NCBI GenBank assembly: GCA_001898405.1
Contig: MKTW01000002.1
Location: forward strand, 187,719 to 251,718
Direction of reading: 5' to 3'
DNA: 64,000 nucleotides
From: Sphingobacteriales bacterium 44-61
GTDB lineage: Bacteria; Bacteroidota; Bacteroidia; Chitinophagales; Chitinophagaceae
The notes beneath the pieces were generated by a model, which was given only the letters and a program-made list of their open reading frames with translations, was not told where the DNA came from and ran no database searches. Position 1 is the first letter of the stretch. Each line of letters starts with the position of its first letter. The position numbers and the translations under genes are program-made. Shown one piece after another: positions 44,047 to 52,397 of the stretch.

Positions 44047-45024
44047 ATGACAAACACGAATTATCCATCTGCTACGCCGCAAAACCAGCCACCACAGAAT
44101 CGCGGCAACCGCAACTTACTGATAGGTATTCTTGCAGCCGCTCTGCTCGGTACCTGGGGTTATCTCCTTTGGGATAAAAATAACTCCGGTGAAAAATTGC
44201 AGGTGGCGCAAACTCAATCAGACAGCTACATGACTCAACGTGATTCACTGAAGCTGATGTATGATGAAGCTGAAATGCGTCTCGACTCCATCACGGGAGC
44301 CAATAATAACCTGCAAGGTGAAAAAACCGCTCTGCAAAAAGATATCGATGCCAAAAAATCAGAGATCCGCAGCATCCTCAGCAAAAAGAATGCTTCTGAT
44401 GCTGAACTGGCAAGAGCCCGTACCCTGATTTCAGAACTGAACGACAAGATCGGTAGCCTGGAGCAGGAAGTATCAAGGCTGACTGGCGAAAACCAGGAGC
44501 TGACAGCTAACAACACCCAGTTGACCACTGAAAAACAAACCCTGGAGCAAAACCTGCAAACTTCTTCTGCAGAAAAAGAAGCATTGTCACAAACTGTTGA
44601 CGTAGGTTCTACTTTCAGCGCTTCCAACATCCAGATCACACCGATCAATGAAAAGAAAAATGGTAAAGAGAAAGTAAGCACTACTGCCAAAAGAGTAGAC
44701 AAACTGGTAGTTTCTTTCGATGTTGAAAACCGTATCGCTAAATCAGGCCCTGCTGACATGTACATCATGGTAACAGCTCCTGATGGTAAAGTAGTTTCTG
44801 ATCCTTCACTTGGTTCAGGCACACTCACTACCCGCGCTGATGGCGACAAACCCTTTACTACTAAAGTTCCTGTAGAATACGAACAAGGCACACGCAAAGC
44901 AGTGCAGTTCCCGATCCGTCAGGAAGACTTCCAAAGAGGAGATTACAAAATTGAAATTTATCATAACGGGTTCAAAATTGGTGAAGGCACCAGAACTCTG
45001 AAAAAAGGTGGTTTATTCGGTTAA
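44047..45024 (+). CDS. Coiled-coil membrane-anchored protein, uncharacterised
   Basis: The 325-residue protein has a Pro/Gln/Asn-rich cytoplasmic tail, one transmembrane helix (about 24-42; LLIGILAAALLGTWGYLLW), a long coiled coil (about 48-185; heptad-like EKTALQKDIDAKKSEIRSIL) and a C-terminal beta domain (about 200-325). The signal-anchor topology places the coiled coil outside the cytoplasm. A structural envelope role is inferred; I do not recognise a named family. A strong terminator follows. Confidence 0.78.
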   Translation: MTNTNYPSATPQNQPPQNRGNRNLLIGILAAALLGTWGYLLWDKNNSGEKLQVAQTQSDSYMTQRDSLKLMYDEAEMRLDSITGANNNLQGEKTALQKDIDAKKSEIRSILSKKNASDAELARARTLISELNDKIGSLEQEVSRLTGENQELTANNTQLTTEKQTLEQNLQTSSAEKEALSQTVDVGSTFSASNIQITPINEKKNGKEKVSTTAKRVDKLVVSFDVENRIAKSGPADMYIMVTAPDGKVVSDPSLGSGTLTTRADGDKPFTTKVPVEYEQGTRKAVQFPIRQEDFQRGDYKIEIYHNGFKIGEGTRTLKKGGLFG

Positions 45025-45048
45025 AAGCAGTTGCAACTCCTGCAACAC

Positions 45049-45084
45049 GACCGCGTCACTTTCAAGTGAGGCGGTCTTTTTTTT
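45049..45084 (+). terminator. Terminator after the coiled-coil gene
   Basis: GACCGC (45049-45054) with GCGGTC (45071-45076), an inner CACTT/AAGTG stem, and an 8-T tract. Confidence 0.85.
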
Positions 45085-45133
45085 GTGTTGTCCATTGACC
45101 GTTAGGCAAGCTTGACAAGCAGTTACTTTTCCA

Positions 45134-45269
45134 TTGTCACCCCGGCCCTGGTTGAAGAAAATCAACTGGTATAGTACGCTAAGAGCCGGGGTCTCCCCAG
45201 CGTTGAGGAGACCCCGGCTCTTATATTCTTTAAACTTGTATGTGTCCTGAATCAGGGCCGGGGTGACAA
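45134..45269. repeat. Nested palindromic repeat unit (copy 1 of a dispersed family)
   Basis: Outer arms 45134-45150 and 45253-45269 are exact 17-bp reverse complements. Inside, 45181-45196 and 45207-45222 form a 16-bp perfect hairpin with a 10-nt loop. A third small hairpin GTTGA/TCAAC is at 45151-45166. A degenerate second copy lies at 51124-51200, sharing 23 identical bases (45213-45235 with 51137-51159). Confidence 0.8.
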
Positions 45270-45299
45270 CAGAAAATGTTTTCTGCCATCGGTCAGCGA

Positions 45300-48191
45300 T
45301 CAAAACAGGTTATATCCATAGCTCACATAATACAACCCGCCTACATAAGGACTGCCAAAACCTGTACGGTAATAGCTGTTACCTATATTAGTGCCTCCGA
45401 TCCGGAACACGCTTTTGGTTTTAGCAGGGCGGTAAGTGATCTGTGCATCCACCCAGGTAAAAGCAGGAAGGGTGCCGGAAACAAAAGTTCCTTCATAGTA
45501 GTTCTTATCCTGCCACTTGGCCACTACGTTAAAGCCAACATTTTTATACACGTTATCATTGCGGAGCCCCAGGTTAAAACGGTATTTGGGTGCATTGAAG
45601 AAGGATACAAAACCAGGAGGCAGGTCCCTCAACTGATCAGAGAACACGTTGCCATAGGCATAAAATCCTTTTGGCAGTTTGTATTCTGCACTTAAACCCC
45701 AGCCGATCGCTTTCACATCTTCATCAGCATTTTGTTTATAGGACACATTTGTTGTTGTAAGGGCAGAAAGCAAGCCAACCGGTGATCCGGGAATATTGGA
45801 TTGCCCCACACCGATAGTTGCCAGGAAGTTTTTATATACGCTGTAATAACCATAAGCATCTATAAGAAGCCTGTCGCCCAGAATACCTTTATAACCGATC
45901 TCATAAGAATTCACGGTTTCAGGTTTTACTTCCCTAAATTGAGCCTGCACCAGTTTAGAGGCATCTGCTGTAGCACGGTATTCCATGATGCTGGCAGCAG
46001 TATAACCCGGGCGGGCAGCAGAGTTCAATCCGTAATAAGTCTGGAATTCAGGCAGGCAACCAATCAAAACACCTGCACCGGTTATGAGGCTGATGTATTG
46101 GTCCTGGTTGGTAGGAAAACGGTAAGCGGTTTGGTAGGAAAGACGGATGTTATTGTCTTTTGCCACTTTGAAAACTGCAGTGAAACGGGGAGTAAAGCGA
46201 CCGTCAAAATTGGTTTGCTTATCATAACGGCCTGCTGCTGTCAGGGTCAGGAATTCATTGAATAAGGCTTTCCTGAATTGGATATAACCGCCATATTCGT
46301 TGATCTTGATATTACCTGCTGTATCGGCAAACAAAGTTCCTTCTGAATTCAATACGTATTGTTTCCATTGTGCACCAACGATCACTTCCACTTTATCTGA
46401 AAACGAAAGCGCGTCGGAAAGATTCAACTGTCCGTCTCCGGCCCAGAGATCTGTTTTGTCGAGGAATAAGGCGCCTCCCTGTGAAATAGGAACAGTCCTG
46501 GCTTCTTTCAATGCATCTTCATATGCGACCGTACCCGGAAGCAAACGGCCCTGATCAGCCAAAGCGCGTGCACTGGCATGAATGGTTGCACCCGGAATGG
46601 TGCCTAACCCCTGGCGGGTCATTTCAGAATAAGTGCCGATATACTGGCCAAACCAGTTTTGATTGGATTTCCATTTGCTGTTGATGTATACACCTGCCGC
46701 GGTAGCGTTATAAGAACCACCTGCATTTTCCTGGGTGGTGTAGCCGCGCAGGTACCATGATTTAGCTCTGACTTCCAACCTGTGCTGCGCCATTTTAAAA
46801 TTGCGCAGGGAATAACGGTCGGCTCCCGTATACACAGTAGTACCTGTACCGAAATTCGTATTCAGTGAGGCTTCGATACCTGGCGTGATCTTATAATGAA
46901 TACCTGCACTGAAGCGCGCATTGATCGTATTATAATCAACCAGGTCTTTCTCATCATATCCTGTGCGGGATACGCTGGAATTGTTACCAAAATATCCTTT
47001 GGTAGCACCGAGATAGAATGGCAGGAACTGCTGCACTGCCGGTTGCTGCGCCGAAGGGAACAGGGAAACAAAAGTCCCTACCTCTGCATTGGTAGGATAT
47101 GTGCCCAGCGGCGTAAAATAAGCATTTGCAGCGGTAACCAGGGAAGAAGGCGCCTGCGCCATTACCAGTTGCGCGAACTGGAACATGTTGGCGCTCGCCT
47201 CATCTCCATATACGTTTACACCATTGTAGTTAGGATCACTGTTACGGTCACCAGGCACTACTTTGCTGAGAACACCCAATTGCTGCTTATTGCTGTTATC
47301 ATTTGCCGCCCAGTCATCAGCCGTAACAAAAGCAGCCGTGAGTTTGAACGCCCATTTGTCGTTGATCGCTTTTGCCCAGCGGAAAGACCAGTCATAATAA
47401 GGTGAAGGATTTCCTTTCTGGCCATCCCCTATCTTCATAATGCCTTGTTTGATATTAAAGCTGAAGCCCTGGTATTTGAAAGGGTTTTTGCTGTTGATCA
47501 GCAAAGTGCCGTTCATGCCTCCTGAACCATAAAGTGCGGAAGAAGCGCCGGCCAGCAATTCCACATTGTCTACATCCAGTTCATTTGGACCAACTATATT
47601 ACCCACGGAAAAATTAAGACCGGGAGCCTGGTTGTCCATTCCATCCACCAGCTGATTGAGACGGGTATTGCCGCTTCCAAGAAAACCGCGGGTGGTAGGT
47701 GTTTTAAAAGTAAGGCTGGCAGTATGCATATCAACCCCTTTCAGGTTGGTGATAGCGTCATAAAAATTGGGCGCTGCCACATTGCGGATCGTGTTTATGC
47801 TCATCCGCTCGATTGTAACCGGCGATTCCAGTATCCGGGTCGGGGTGCGGTTGGCAGCCACTACTACTTCCTGACCGAGGGAAACATTCGGTTTAAAATC
47901 TACCTGTACTTTTGCAGAAGCGTCTGAAACGGTCACCTCATAAGTATCATATCCCACAGAAGTAAATACCAGCGTAACCGGCAGTTTGGGTACGCTCAGG
48001 CTGAACTCACCGTTGGAATTAGTGTAAGTACCCTGGCTGCTCCCTTTCACCACTACCGATACCGCAGGCACTGTTTCCTGCGAGGAGCTATTGCGAACAT
48101 TACCTGAGATCGTGATATCTTGTGCAAGAAGCGTGGTCGAAAAGAAAGAGAAGGACAATAGGACCACTAAAAAGTGATAACATTTTCTCAT
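45300..48191 (-). CDS. TonB-dependent outer membrane receptor
   Basis: Start MRKCYHFLVVLLSFSFFSTT at 48191 gives a signal peptide and 963 residues; the frame runs to 48326 but the prefix lacks signal features. A carboxypeptidase-like regulatory domain (about 22-105; ISGNVRNSSSQETVPAVSVV) is followed by a plug (about 115-230) with the TonB-box-like VVVAANRTPTRILESPV, RGFLGSGNTRLNQLVDG and ASSALYGSGGMNGTLLI. The barrel ends in an aromatic strand (VSYGYNLF). There is no SusD partner, so it is more like a siderophore/vitamin receptor than a polysaccharide system; substrate unknown. Confidence 0.92.
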   Translation of the reverse strand: MRKCYHFLVVLLSFSFFSTTLLAQDITISGNVRNSSSQETVPAVSVVVKGSSQGTYTNSNGEFSLSVPKLPVTLVFTSVGYDTYEVTVSDASAKVQVDFKPNVSLGQEVVVAANRTPTRILESPVTIERMSINTIRNVAAPNFYDAITNLKGVDMHTASLTFKTPTTRGFLGSGNTRLNQLVDGMDNQAPGLNFSVGNIVGPNELDVDNVELLAGASSALYGSGGMNGTLLINSKNPFKYQGFSFNIKQGIMKIGDGQKGNPSPYYDWSFRWAKAINDKWAFKLTAAFVTADDWAANDNSNKQQLGVLSKVVPGDRNSDPNYNGVNVYGDEASANMFQFAQLVMAQAPSSLVTAANAYFTPLGTYPTNAEVGTFVSLFPSAQQPAVQQFLPFYLGATKGYFGNNSSVSRTGYDEKDLVDYNTINARFSAGIHYKITPGIEASLNTNFGTGTTVYTGADRYSLRNFKMAQHRLEVRAKSWYLRGYTTQENAGGSYNATAAGVYINSKWKSNQNWFGQYIGTYSEMTRQGLGTIPGATIHASARALADQGRLLPGTVAYEDALKEARTVPISQGGALFLDKTDLWAGDGQLNLSDALSFSDKVEVIVGAQWKQYVLNSEGTLFADTAGNIKINEYGGYIQFRKALFNEFLTLTAAGRYDKQTNFDGRFTPRFTAVFKVAKDNNIRLSYQTAYRFPTNQDQYISLITGAGVLIGCLPEFQTYYGLNSAARPGYTAASIMEYRATADASKLVQAQFREVKPETVNSYEIGYKGILGDRLLIDAYGYYSVYKNFLATIGVGQSNIPGSPVGLLSALTTTNVSYKQNADEDVKAIGWGLSAEYKLPKGFYAYGNVFSDQLRDLPPGFVSFFNAPKYRFNLGLRNDNVYKNVGFNVVAKWQDKNYYEGTFVSGTLPAFTWVDAQITYRPAKTKSVFRIGGTNIGNSYYRTGFGSPYVGGLYYVSYGYNLF

Positions 48192-48309
48192 AACTGGCAA
48201 TTTAAGTTTTGAAATTAAGTGTATGGGAAAGTAAGAATTGTACCCCTTATCTAAAAATTTAATTTTTAAGGAAAAAGAATAAATTGTTGAAATCTTCGAC
48301 GTCCTGATA

Positions 48310-48340
48310 TTGGGTAGATTTTCCACTGGTGTTACTTTCG
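48310..48340 (+). promoter_or_regulatory. purC promoter, TTG-N20-TACTTTCG, near leaderless
   Basis: TTG (48310-48312) and TACTTTCG (48333-48340) are 20 nt apart; the -7 element ends 3 nt before the ATG at 48344. A start upstream of this (48329) would lie before the promoter. Confidence 0.5.
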
Positions 48341-48343
48341 ATT

Positions 48344-49258
48344 ATGAATATTTTTTCTTTTCCCGGACAGTCCGCTTTTTACAGCGGCAAAGTACGTGAT
48401 GTGTATACCATCGGCGACCGGCTGGTGATGATCGCATCCGACCGTATATCTGCGTTTGATGTAATACTTCCCAGACCGATCCCATACAAAGGACAAGTTC
48501 TTAATCAAATCGCTGCTTACATGTTGAAGGCAACCACTGATATTTGTCCCAACTGGCTTGAATCAGTGCCGGCACCCAATGTTTCCATCGGTAAAAAATG
48601 TGTGCCTTTCAAAATTGAAATGGTGGTAAGAGGTAATTTAACAGGACATGCCTGGCGCACTTATTCTTCCGGTAAAAGAACCTTATGCGGCGCTTCAATG
48701 CCGGAAGGAATGAAAGAAAATGATTTCTTCCCCTCTCCCATCATCACGCCGTCTACCAAAGCCGAGCAGGGGCATGACGAAGATATTTCCCCTGATCAGA
48801 TCATTGCCAATGGGCTTGCTACTGCAAAAGAATGGGCCATACTGAGCGAATATGCCTTGCAGTTGTTTGAACGCGGAAAAGAAATTGCAGCCAAACAGGG
48901 ACTTATTCTTGTTGACACTAAATACGAATTCGGAAAGATCGGCGACACGATCTACCTGATGGATGAGATCCATACTCCCGACAGCTCCAGGTATTTTTAT
49001 GCCGATGGATTTGAAGAACGCCAGGCAAAAGGCGAACGCCAGAAGCAACTCAGCAAAGAGTTTGTACGGGAATGGCTGATCGCCAATAATTTTATGGGAA
49101 AGGAAGGACAGACCGTACCGGAAATGAGCGACGAATGGGTGAATACCATTTCCCAGCGTTATATTGAACTGTATGAAAAAGTGATCGGTGAAAAGTTCAG
49201 ACCGGAGAAATTGTCGGAGGAGGAAACCCGCAACAGGGTCATTGCCGCATTGAAATAG
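48344..49258 (+). CDS. purC: Phosphoribosylaminoimidazole-succinocarboxamide synthase PurC (SAICAR synthase)
   Basis: PurC joins CAIR and aspartate with ATP. Start [20 protein letters not shown] at 48344 gives 304 residues. Conserved blocks are [27 protein letters not shown] (shown as [11 protein letters not shown] and [11 protein letters not shown], about 14-42), [27 protein letters not shown] and LVDTKYEFG with [14 protein letters not shown]. It is the type with a longer C-terminal region. It is divergent from the TonB receptor gene and followed by a bidirectional terminator. Confidence 0.95.
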   Translation: MNIFSFPGQSAFYSGKVRDVYTIGDRLVMIASDRISAFDVILPRPIPYKGQVLNQIAAYMLKATTDICPNWLESVPAPNVSIGKKCVPFKIEMVVRGNLTGHAWRTYSSGKRTLCGASMPEGMKENDFFPSPIITPSTKAEQGHDEDISPDQIIANGLATAKEWAILSEYALQLFERGKEIAAKQGLILVDTKYEFGKIGDTIYLMDEIHTPDSSRYFYADGFEERQAKGERQKQLSKEFVREWLIANNFMGKEGQTVPEMSDEWVNTISQRYIELYEKVIGEKFRPEKLSEEETRNRVIAALK

Positions 49259-49279
49259 GCCTGGTTTAAAATAAATGCA

Positions 49280-49305
49280 AAAGAGCGCCATATAAGGCGC
49301 TCTTT
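49280..49305. terminator. Terminator between convergent purC and lipoprotein genes
   Basis: AAAGAGCGCC (49280-49289) pairs with GGCGCTCTTT (49296-49305) around a 6-nt loop. Confidence 0.8.
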
Positions 49306-49336
49306 GTGTTATGCTCCACTTAACTCAACAACAGGG

Positions 49337-49762
49337 TTAATTGCTTTTGGGCTTCAGCAATCCTTGCTGGATTGTTTTCTTGGCAGCGCTTTTGTTATAA
49401 CCATAACAAAGGTTATCGATCATGTATTGCGCTTCACCATAGGTAAGCCAGTAATCAGTGACCTCACCGCGGAATACAGCATTGTCTGTGTAGCTGTAAA
49501 GATCACGGTAGCCGGTACGGCTCAGATCACCATATATCTCGTCGCCTTCATAAGGGCGGTAGCCACTTGAACGGATAATAGTGTAACCATTATAGGTTTC
49601 CACCACGAAATAAGGACAGTAGGAATCACTATATACCACTACACCATACTCTTTGCTCAGCCAATAGTCGTTCCCATCATCATAATAGGACCTTTTGGTA
49701 CATCCGGCCAGTATAACAACTGATAAGATCAGGATGGATGAAATTGTAAATATCTTTTTCAT
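49337..49762 (-). CDS. Uncharacterised small lipoprotein, 141 aa
   Basis: The signal ends with lipobox LAGC (Cys21). The mature part is very Tyr-rich (SYYDDGNDYWLSKEYGVVVY; GYNKS) with predicted beta-strands (YFVVETYNGYTIIRSSG). I do not recognise a domain. Acidic residues soon after the Cys (YDDGND) might act as a surface-export signal as described for Bacteroidota lipoproteins; this is inference. It stands alone, with a 200-nt upstream gap. Confidence 0.7.
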   Translation of the reverse strand: MKKIFTISSILILSVVILAGCTKRSYYDDGNDYWLSKEYGVVVYSDSYCPYFVVETYNGYTIIRSSGYRPYEGDEIYGDLSRTGYRDLYSYTDNAVFRGEVTDYWLTYGEAQYMIDNLCYGYNKSAAKKTIQQGLLKPKSN

Positions 49763-49966
49763 AGTAGCTCAATTTTGAGGTTAATGAACGGTTTTCTTAC
49801 ACTATTATGACTGTTGATTATTCCTGTAGGTTTGATCGGAACTTGTTAAAAATGAATCAAAACAAGTACGCTTTTTGTTAAAGAAATTATAGCGGATTTT
49901 AACGGGTTATGAGTAATTTAATGGCCTCAAATGAAAAGCGAATCATCTAACCTATATAACCGCTCA

Positions 49967-51094
49967 ATGAAAAATCTTCTTCTTTCAATTACGTCCTTAT
50001 TCATTATGACAGTTGTGCAAAGCCAGGAATCCTATCTTTTAGTCGGCACCTACACCGGCGGAAAAAGCAAAGGCATTTATGTATATAAATTCAATAGCGC
50101 TACAGGCACCGCATTACTGGCAGACAGTGCCGTAACAGAAAACCCCTCCTATCTTGCCGTATCGCCCAACCAGCAATTCGTATATGCTGTAAATGAAAAC
50201 GGCAATGAGCAGGGAAATGGCGGAGGGATCACTGCATTTTCCTTTGATAAAAAAACAGGGAGGCTGACAGAGCTTAATCACCAGTCATCGGGAGGGAACC
50301 ACCCCTGTTATGTAGCGGTGGATAAAACCGGTAAATGGGTAGTGGCAGGTAATTACAGCAGCGGCACACTGGCTGTTTTCCCTGTGCGTAAAGATGGGTC
50401 GCTGGAAGCTGCCAGCCAGGTGATCCAACATGAAGGGCATAGCGTGAACACCGACAGGCAGGCAGGCCCGCATGTGCACAGCACTGTTTTTTCGCCTGAC
50501 AATAAATTTCTTTTCGTAGCCGATCTTGGGCTGGATAAAATAATGACCTATACCTTCAATAATAAGACCGGCAAGCTTACACCGGCACCAGTGCCTTATA
50601 CAGAAGTGGACCCGGGCGACGGTCCCCGTCATCTTGTATTCCACCCTTCCGGCAAATATGCTTACCTGGCAACAGAGATGAGTGGCGGAGTGGAAGTGTT
50701 CAATTACCTGAAACACGGACAACTGGAATTTGTGCAGCATATGTCTGCTTTACCACCTGATTATTCCGGGCCTGCCGATGGAGCCGACATACATGTTTCC
50801 CCGGATGGCAAATTCCTGTATTCATCTACCCGCGGCCAATCAAATAATATTGCCATCTTTTCCATCAATCCCGGTTCGGGAATGATCGAATACAGAGGCC
50901 TTCAATCCACGCTTGGCAAAACGCCCCGCAATTTCAATTTTGATCCTACAGGGAATTTTTTACTGGCTGCTAACCAGAACAGCGAGGAGATCGTAATTTT
51001 TAAACGGGATAAGACGACGGGATTGTTGCAGGATAGTGGCGGAAGGATAGCGGTGGGGAAACCGGTGTGTGTAACGTGGATCACTTCCAAATAG
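49967..51094 (+). CDS. Lactonase family beta-propeller protein (6-phosphogluconolactonase-like), exported
   Basis: Start MKNLLLSITSLFIMTVVQSQ at 49967 gives a signal peptide; the frame runs to 49931 but would bury it. The 376-residue product follows the YbhE/Pgl propeller pattern: YLLVGTYTGGKSKGIYVYKF (first blade), NPSYLAVSPNQQFVYAVNE, GGNHPCYVAVDKTGKWV, HVHSTVFSPDNKFLFVADLG, DGPRHLVFHPSGKYAYL and NNIAIFSINP. The His and Asn/Asp ligands of the family are likely in these loops. The exported form suggests an extracytoplasmic lactone rather than the pentose-phosphate intermediate; this is inference. Confidence 0.88.
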   Translation: MKNLLLSITSLFIMTVVQSQESYLLVGTYTGGKSKGIYVYKFNSATGTALLADSAVTENPSYLAVSPNQQFVYAVNENGNEQGNGGGITAFSFDKKTGRLTELNHQSSGGNHPCYVAVDKTGKWVVAGNYSSGTLAVFPVRKDGSLEAASQVIQHEGHSVNTDRQAGPHVHSTVFSPDNKFLFVADLGLDKIMTYTFNNKTGKLTPAPVPYTEVDPGDGPRHLVFHPSGKYAYLATEMSGGVEVFNYLKHGQLEFVQHMSALPPDYSGPADGADIHVSPDGKFLYSSTRGQSNNIAIFSINPGSGMIEYRGLQSTLGKTPRNFNFDPTGNFLLAANQNSEEIVIFKRDKTTGLLQDSGGRIAVGKPVCVTWITSK

Positions 51095-51123
51095 AATGGA
51101 CGTTGGCCGTTTGAAGTCACTGC

Positions 51124-51200
51124 AGCGTGGGGAGAACCCGGCTCTTATATTCTTTAAACCAGCACGTTTACTGAACCTGGTCCGGGGGTGGCAACGGAAA
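51124..51200. repeat. Degenerate copy 2 of the 45.2-kb palindromic repeat
   Basis: Positions 51137-51159 are identical over 23 nt to 45213-45235, and the flanks remain alignable with substitutions (CAGCGT before it; a C/G-rich end ...CCGGGGGTGGCAAC after it). The left arm of the palindrome is missing, so this is a half copy. It also lies between convergent genes. Confidence 0.7.
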
Positions 51201-51231
51201 AGGAACTATGAATTATCAACTGACTGCACAG

Positions 51232-51291
51232 CAGGAAAAGCAGTATCCAGTTATCAGCCGGCAAATGGTCCGCGATCATCTGCTTTTCCTG
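51232..51291. repeat. 12-bp inverted repeat overlapping the trhO 3' end
   Basis: CAGGAAAAGCAG (51232-51243) is the exact reverse complement of CTGCTTTTCCTG (51280-51291), with a 36-nt loop. The right arm lies in the trhO stop region. It may end transcription of trhO. Confidence 0.4.
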
Positions 51292-52295
51292 TGCCTTGAT
51301 TTATTGAAGACATTTCTCCCTTTATCAATTCCTTTTCTCAGCTCTTTTTGCTGCTCTTCCGGCAGGTGAATAAAATCCTGGCACTCCTTGCTGCAACATT
51401 GTTCAAACGCCTCCTTACATTCATCACACTGAATGAACAGCAGGTGGCAGGCATCATTCACACAGTTCACGTGTGTATCTGCCGGCTTACCGCATTGATG
51501 GCAATGGGCAATGATCTCCTCTGTGATCCTCTCGCCCAGGCGCTGGTCAAACACAAAATTCTTTCCATGAAATTTATTGCTCAGTCCTTTTTCTTTCACC
51601 TGGTTGGTATAATGAATGATCCCCCCTTCGAGGTGAAATACATTCTTAAACCCTTTATGCAGCATAAAAGCTGATGCTTTTTCACAACGGATGCCACCTG
51701 TGCAATACATAATGATATTGGTATCTTTCTTATCCTTCATCATATCCACTGCCATGGGCAACTGCTCCCGGAAAGTGTCGCTGGGGATCTCAATGGCTTT
51801 CTCAAAATGGCCCACTTCATATTCGTAATGGTTGCGCATATCGATCACCACTGTATTGGGATCATTGGATAGCTCATTGAACTGTTCAGCATTGACATAA
51901 CGTCCCTTTTGAGTCATATCGAAAGATGGATCATCAATACCATCAGCCACTATTTTAGCACGCACCTTGATATCGAGCACATAAAAAGATTTGCCATCAT
52001 CGTCCACTGCAATATTCAGCCGCAGGTCCTTCAATGCTTCAAAAGAATAGAGATAAGCGCGGAATGCATCAACATTGCCGGCAGGCACGCTGATCTGGGC
52101 ATTGATGCCTTCATGGGCAACATAGACACGGCCCATTACACCCAATGCACTCAACTCGCGGTAAAGCGTATTGCGGAAAACAACAGGGTCTTCGATACTG
52201 AAATAACAGTAGAATGAAATAGTAGTGCGCGGAGTGGGATCGTTTAAAATACGCTCCTTCAGCTCCTGCCGGGAGACACGATTATGTAAGGCCAT
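51276..52295 (-). CDS. trhO: tRNA uridine(34) hydroxylase TrhO (rhodanese-like, UPF0176)
   Basis: TrhO converts tRNA U34 to 5-hydroxyuridine, a step towards mo5U/cmo5U. The 339-residue protein has an N-terminal acylphosphatase-like domain ([37 protein letters not shown]), a rhodanese domain with active-site Cys in [17 protein letters not shown] (about 195-211), and a C-terminal Cys-rich tail (CHQCG, CDECK, CSKEC) typical of YceA/TrhO proteins. Cys is present, so the hydroxylase should be active. Start ATG 52295 follows a long AT-rich gap. Confidence 0.9.
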   Translation of the reverse strand: MALHNRVSRQELKERILNDPTPRTTISFYCYFSIEDPVVFRNTLYRELSALGVMGRVYVAHEGINAQISVPAGNVDAFRAYLYSFEALKDLRLNIAVDDDGKSFYVLDIKVRAKIVADGIDDPSFDMTQKGRYVNAEQFNELSNDPNTVVIDMRNHYEYEVGHFEKAIEIPSDTFREQLPMAVDMMKDKKDTNIIMYCTGGIRCEKASAFMLHKGFKNVFHLEGGIIHYTNQVKEKGLSNKFHGKNFVFDQRLGERITEEIIAHCHQCGKPADTHVNCVNDACHLLFIQCDECKEAFEQCCSKECQDFIHLPEEQQKELRKGIDKGRNVFNKSRHRKSR

Positions 52296-52397
52296 CTTTC
52301 TGAAATTTGACCGCTAAAAGCGGAATGATCATTTTTTGGACAGTTGCAGGCTGAACCAAATTTCGGTTGCAAAGATAAGAAAAACCCTATACTATTA

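Noticed and set aside
45300-48191. A SusC/SusD polysaccharide utilisation locus
   Set aside because: No SusD-like lipoprotein or glycoside hydrolase adjoins either TonB-type receptor, so a polysaccharide role is not supported.
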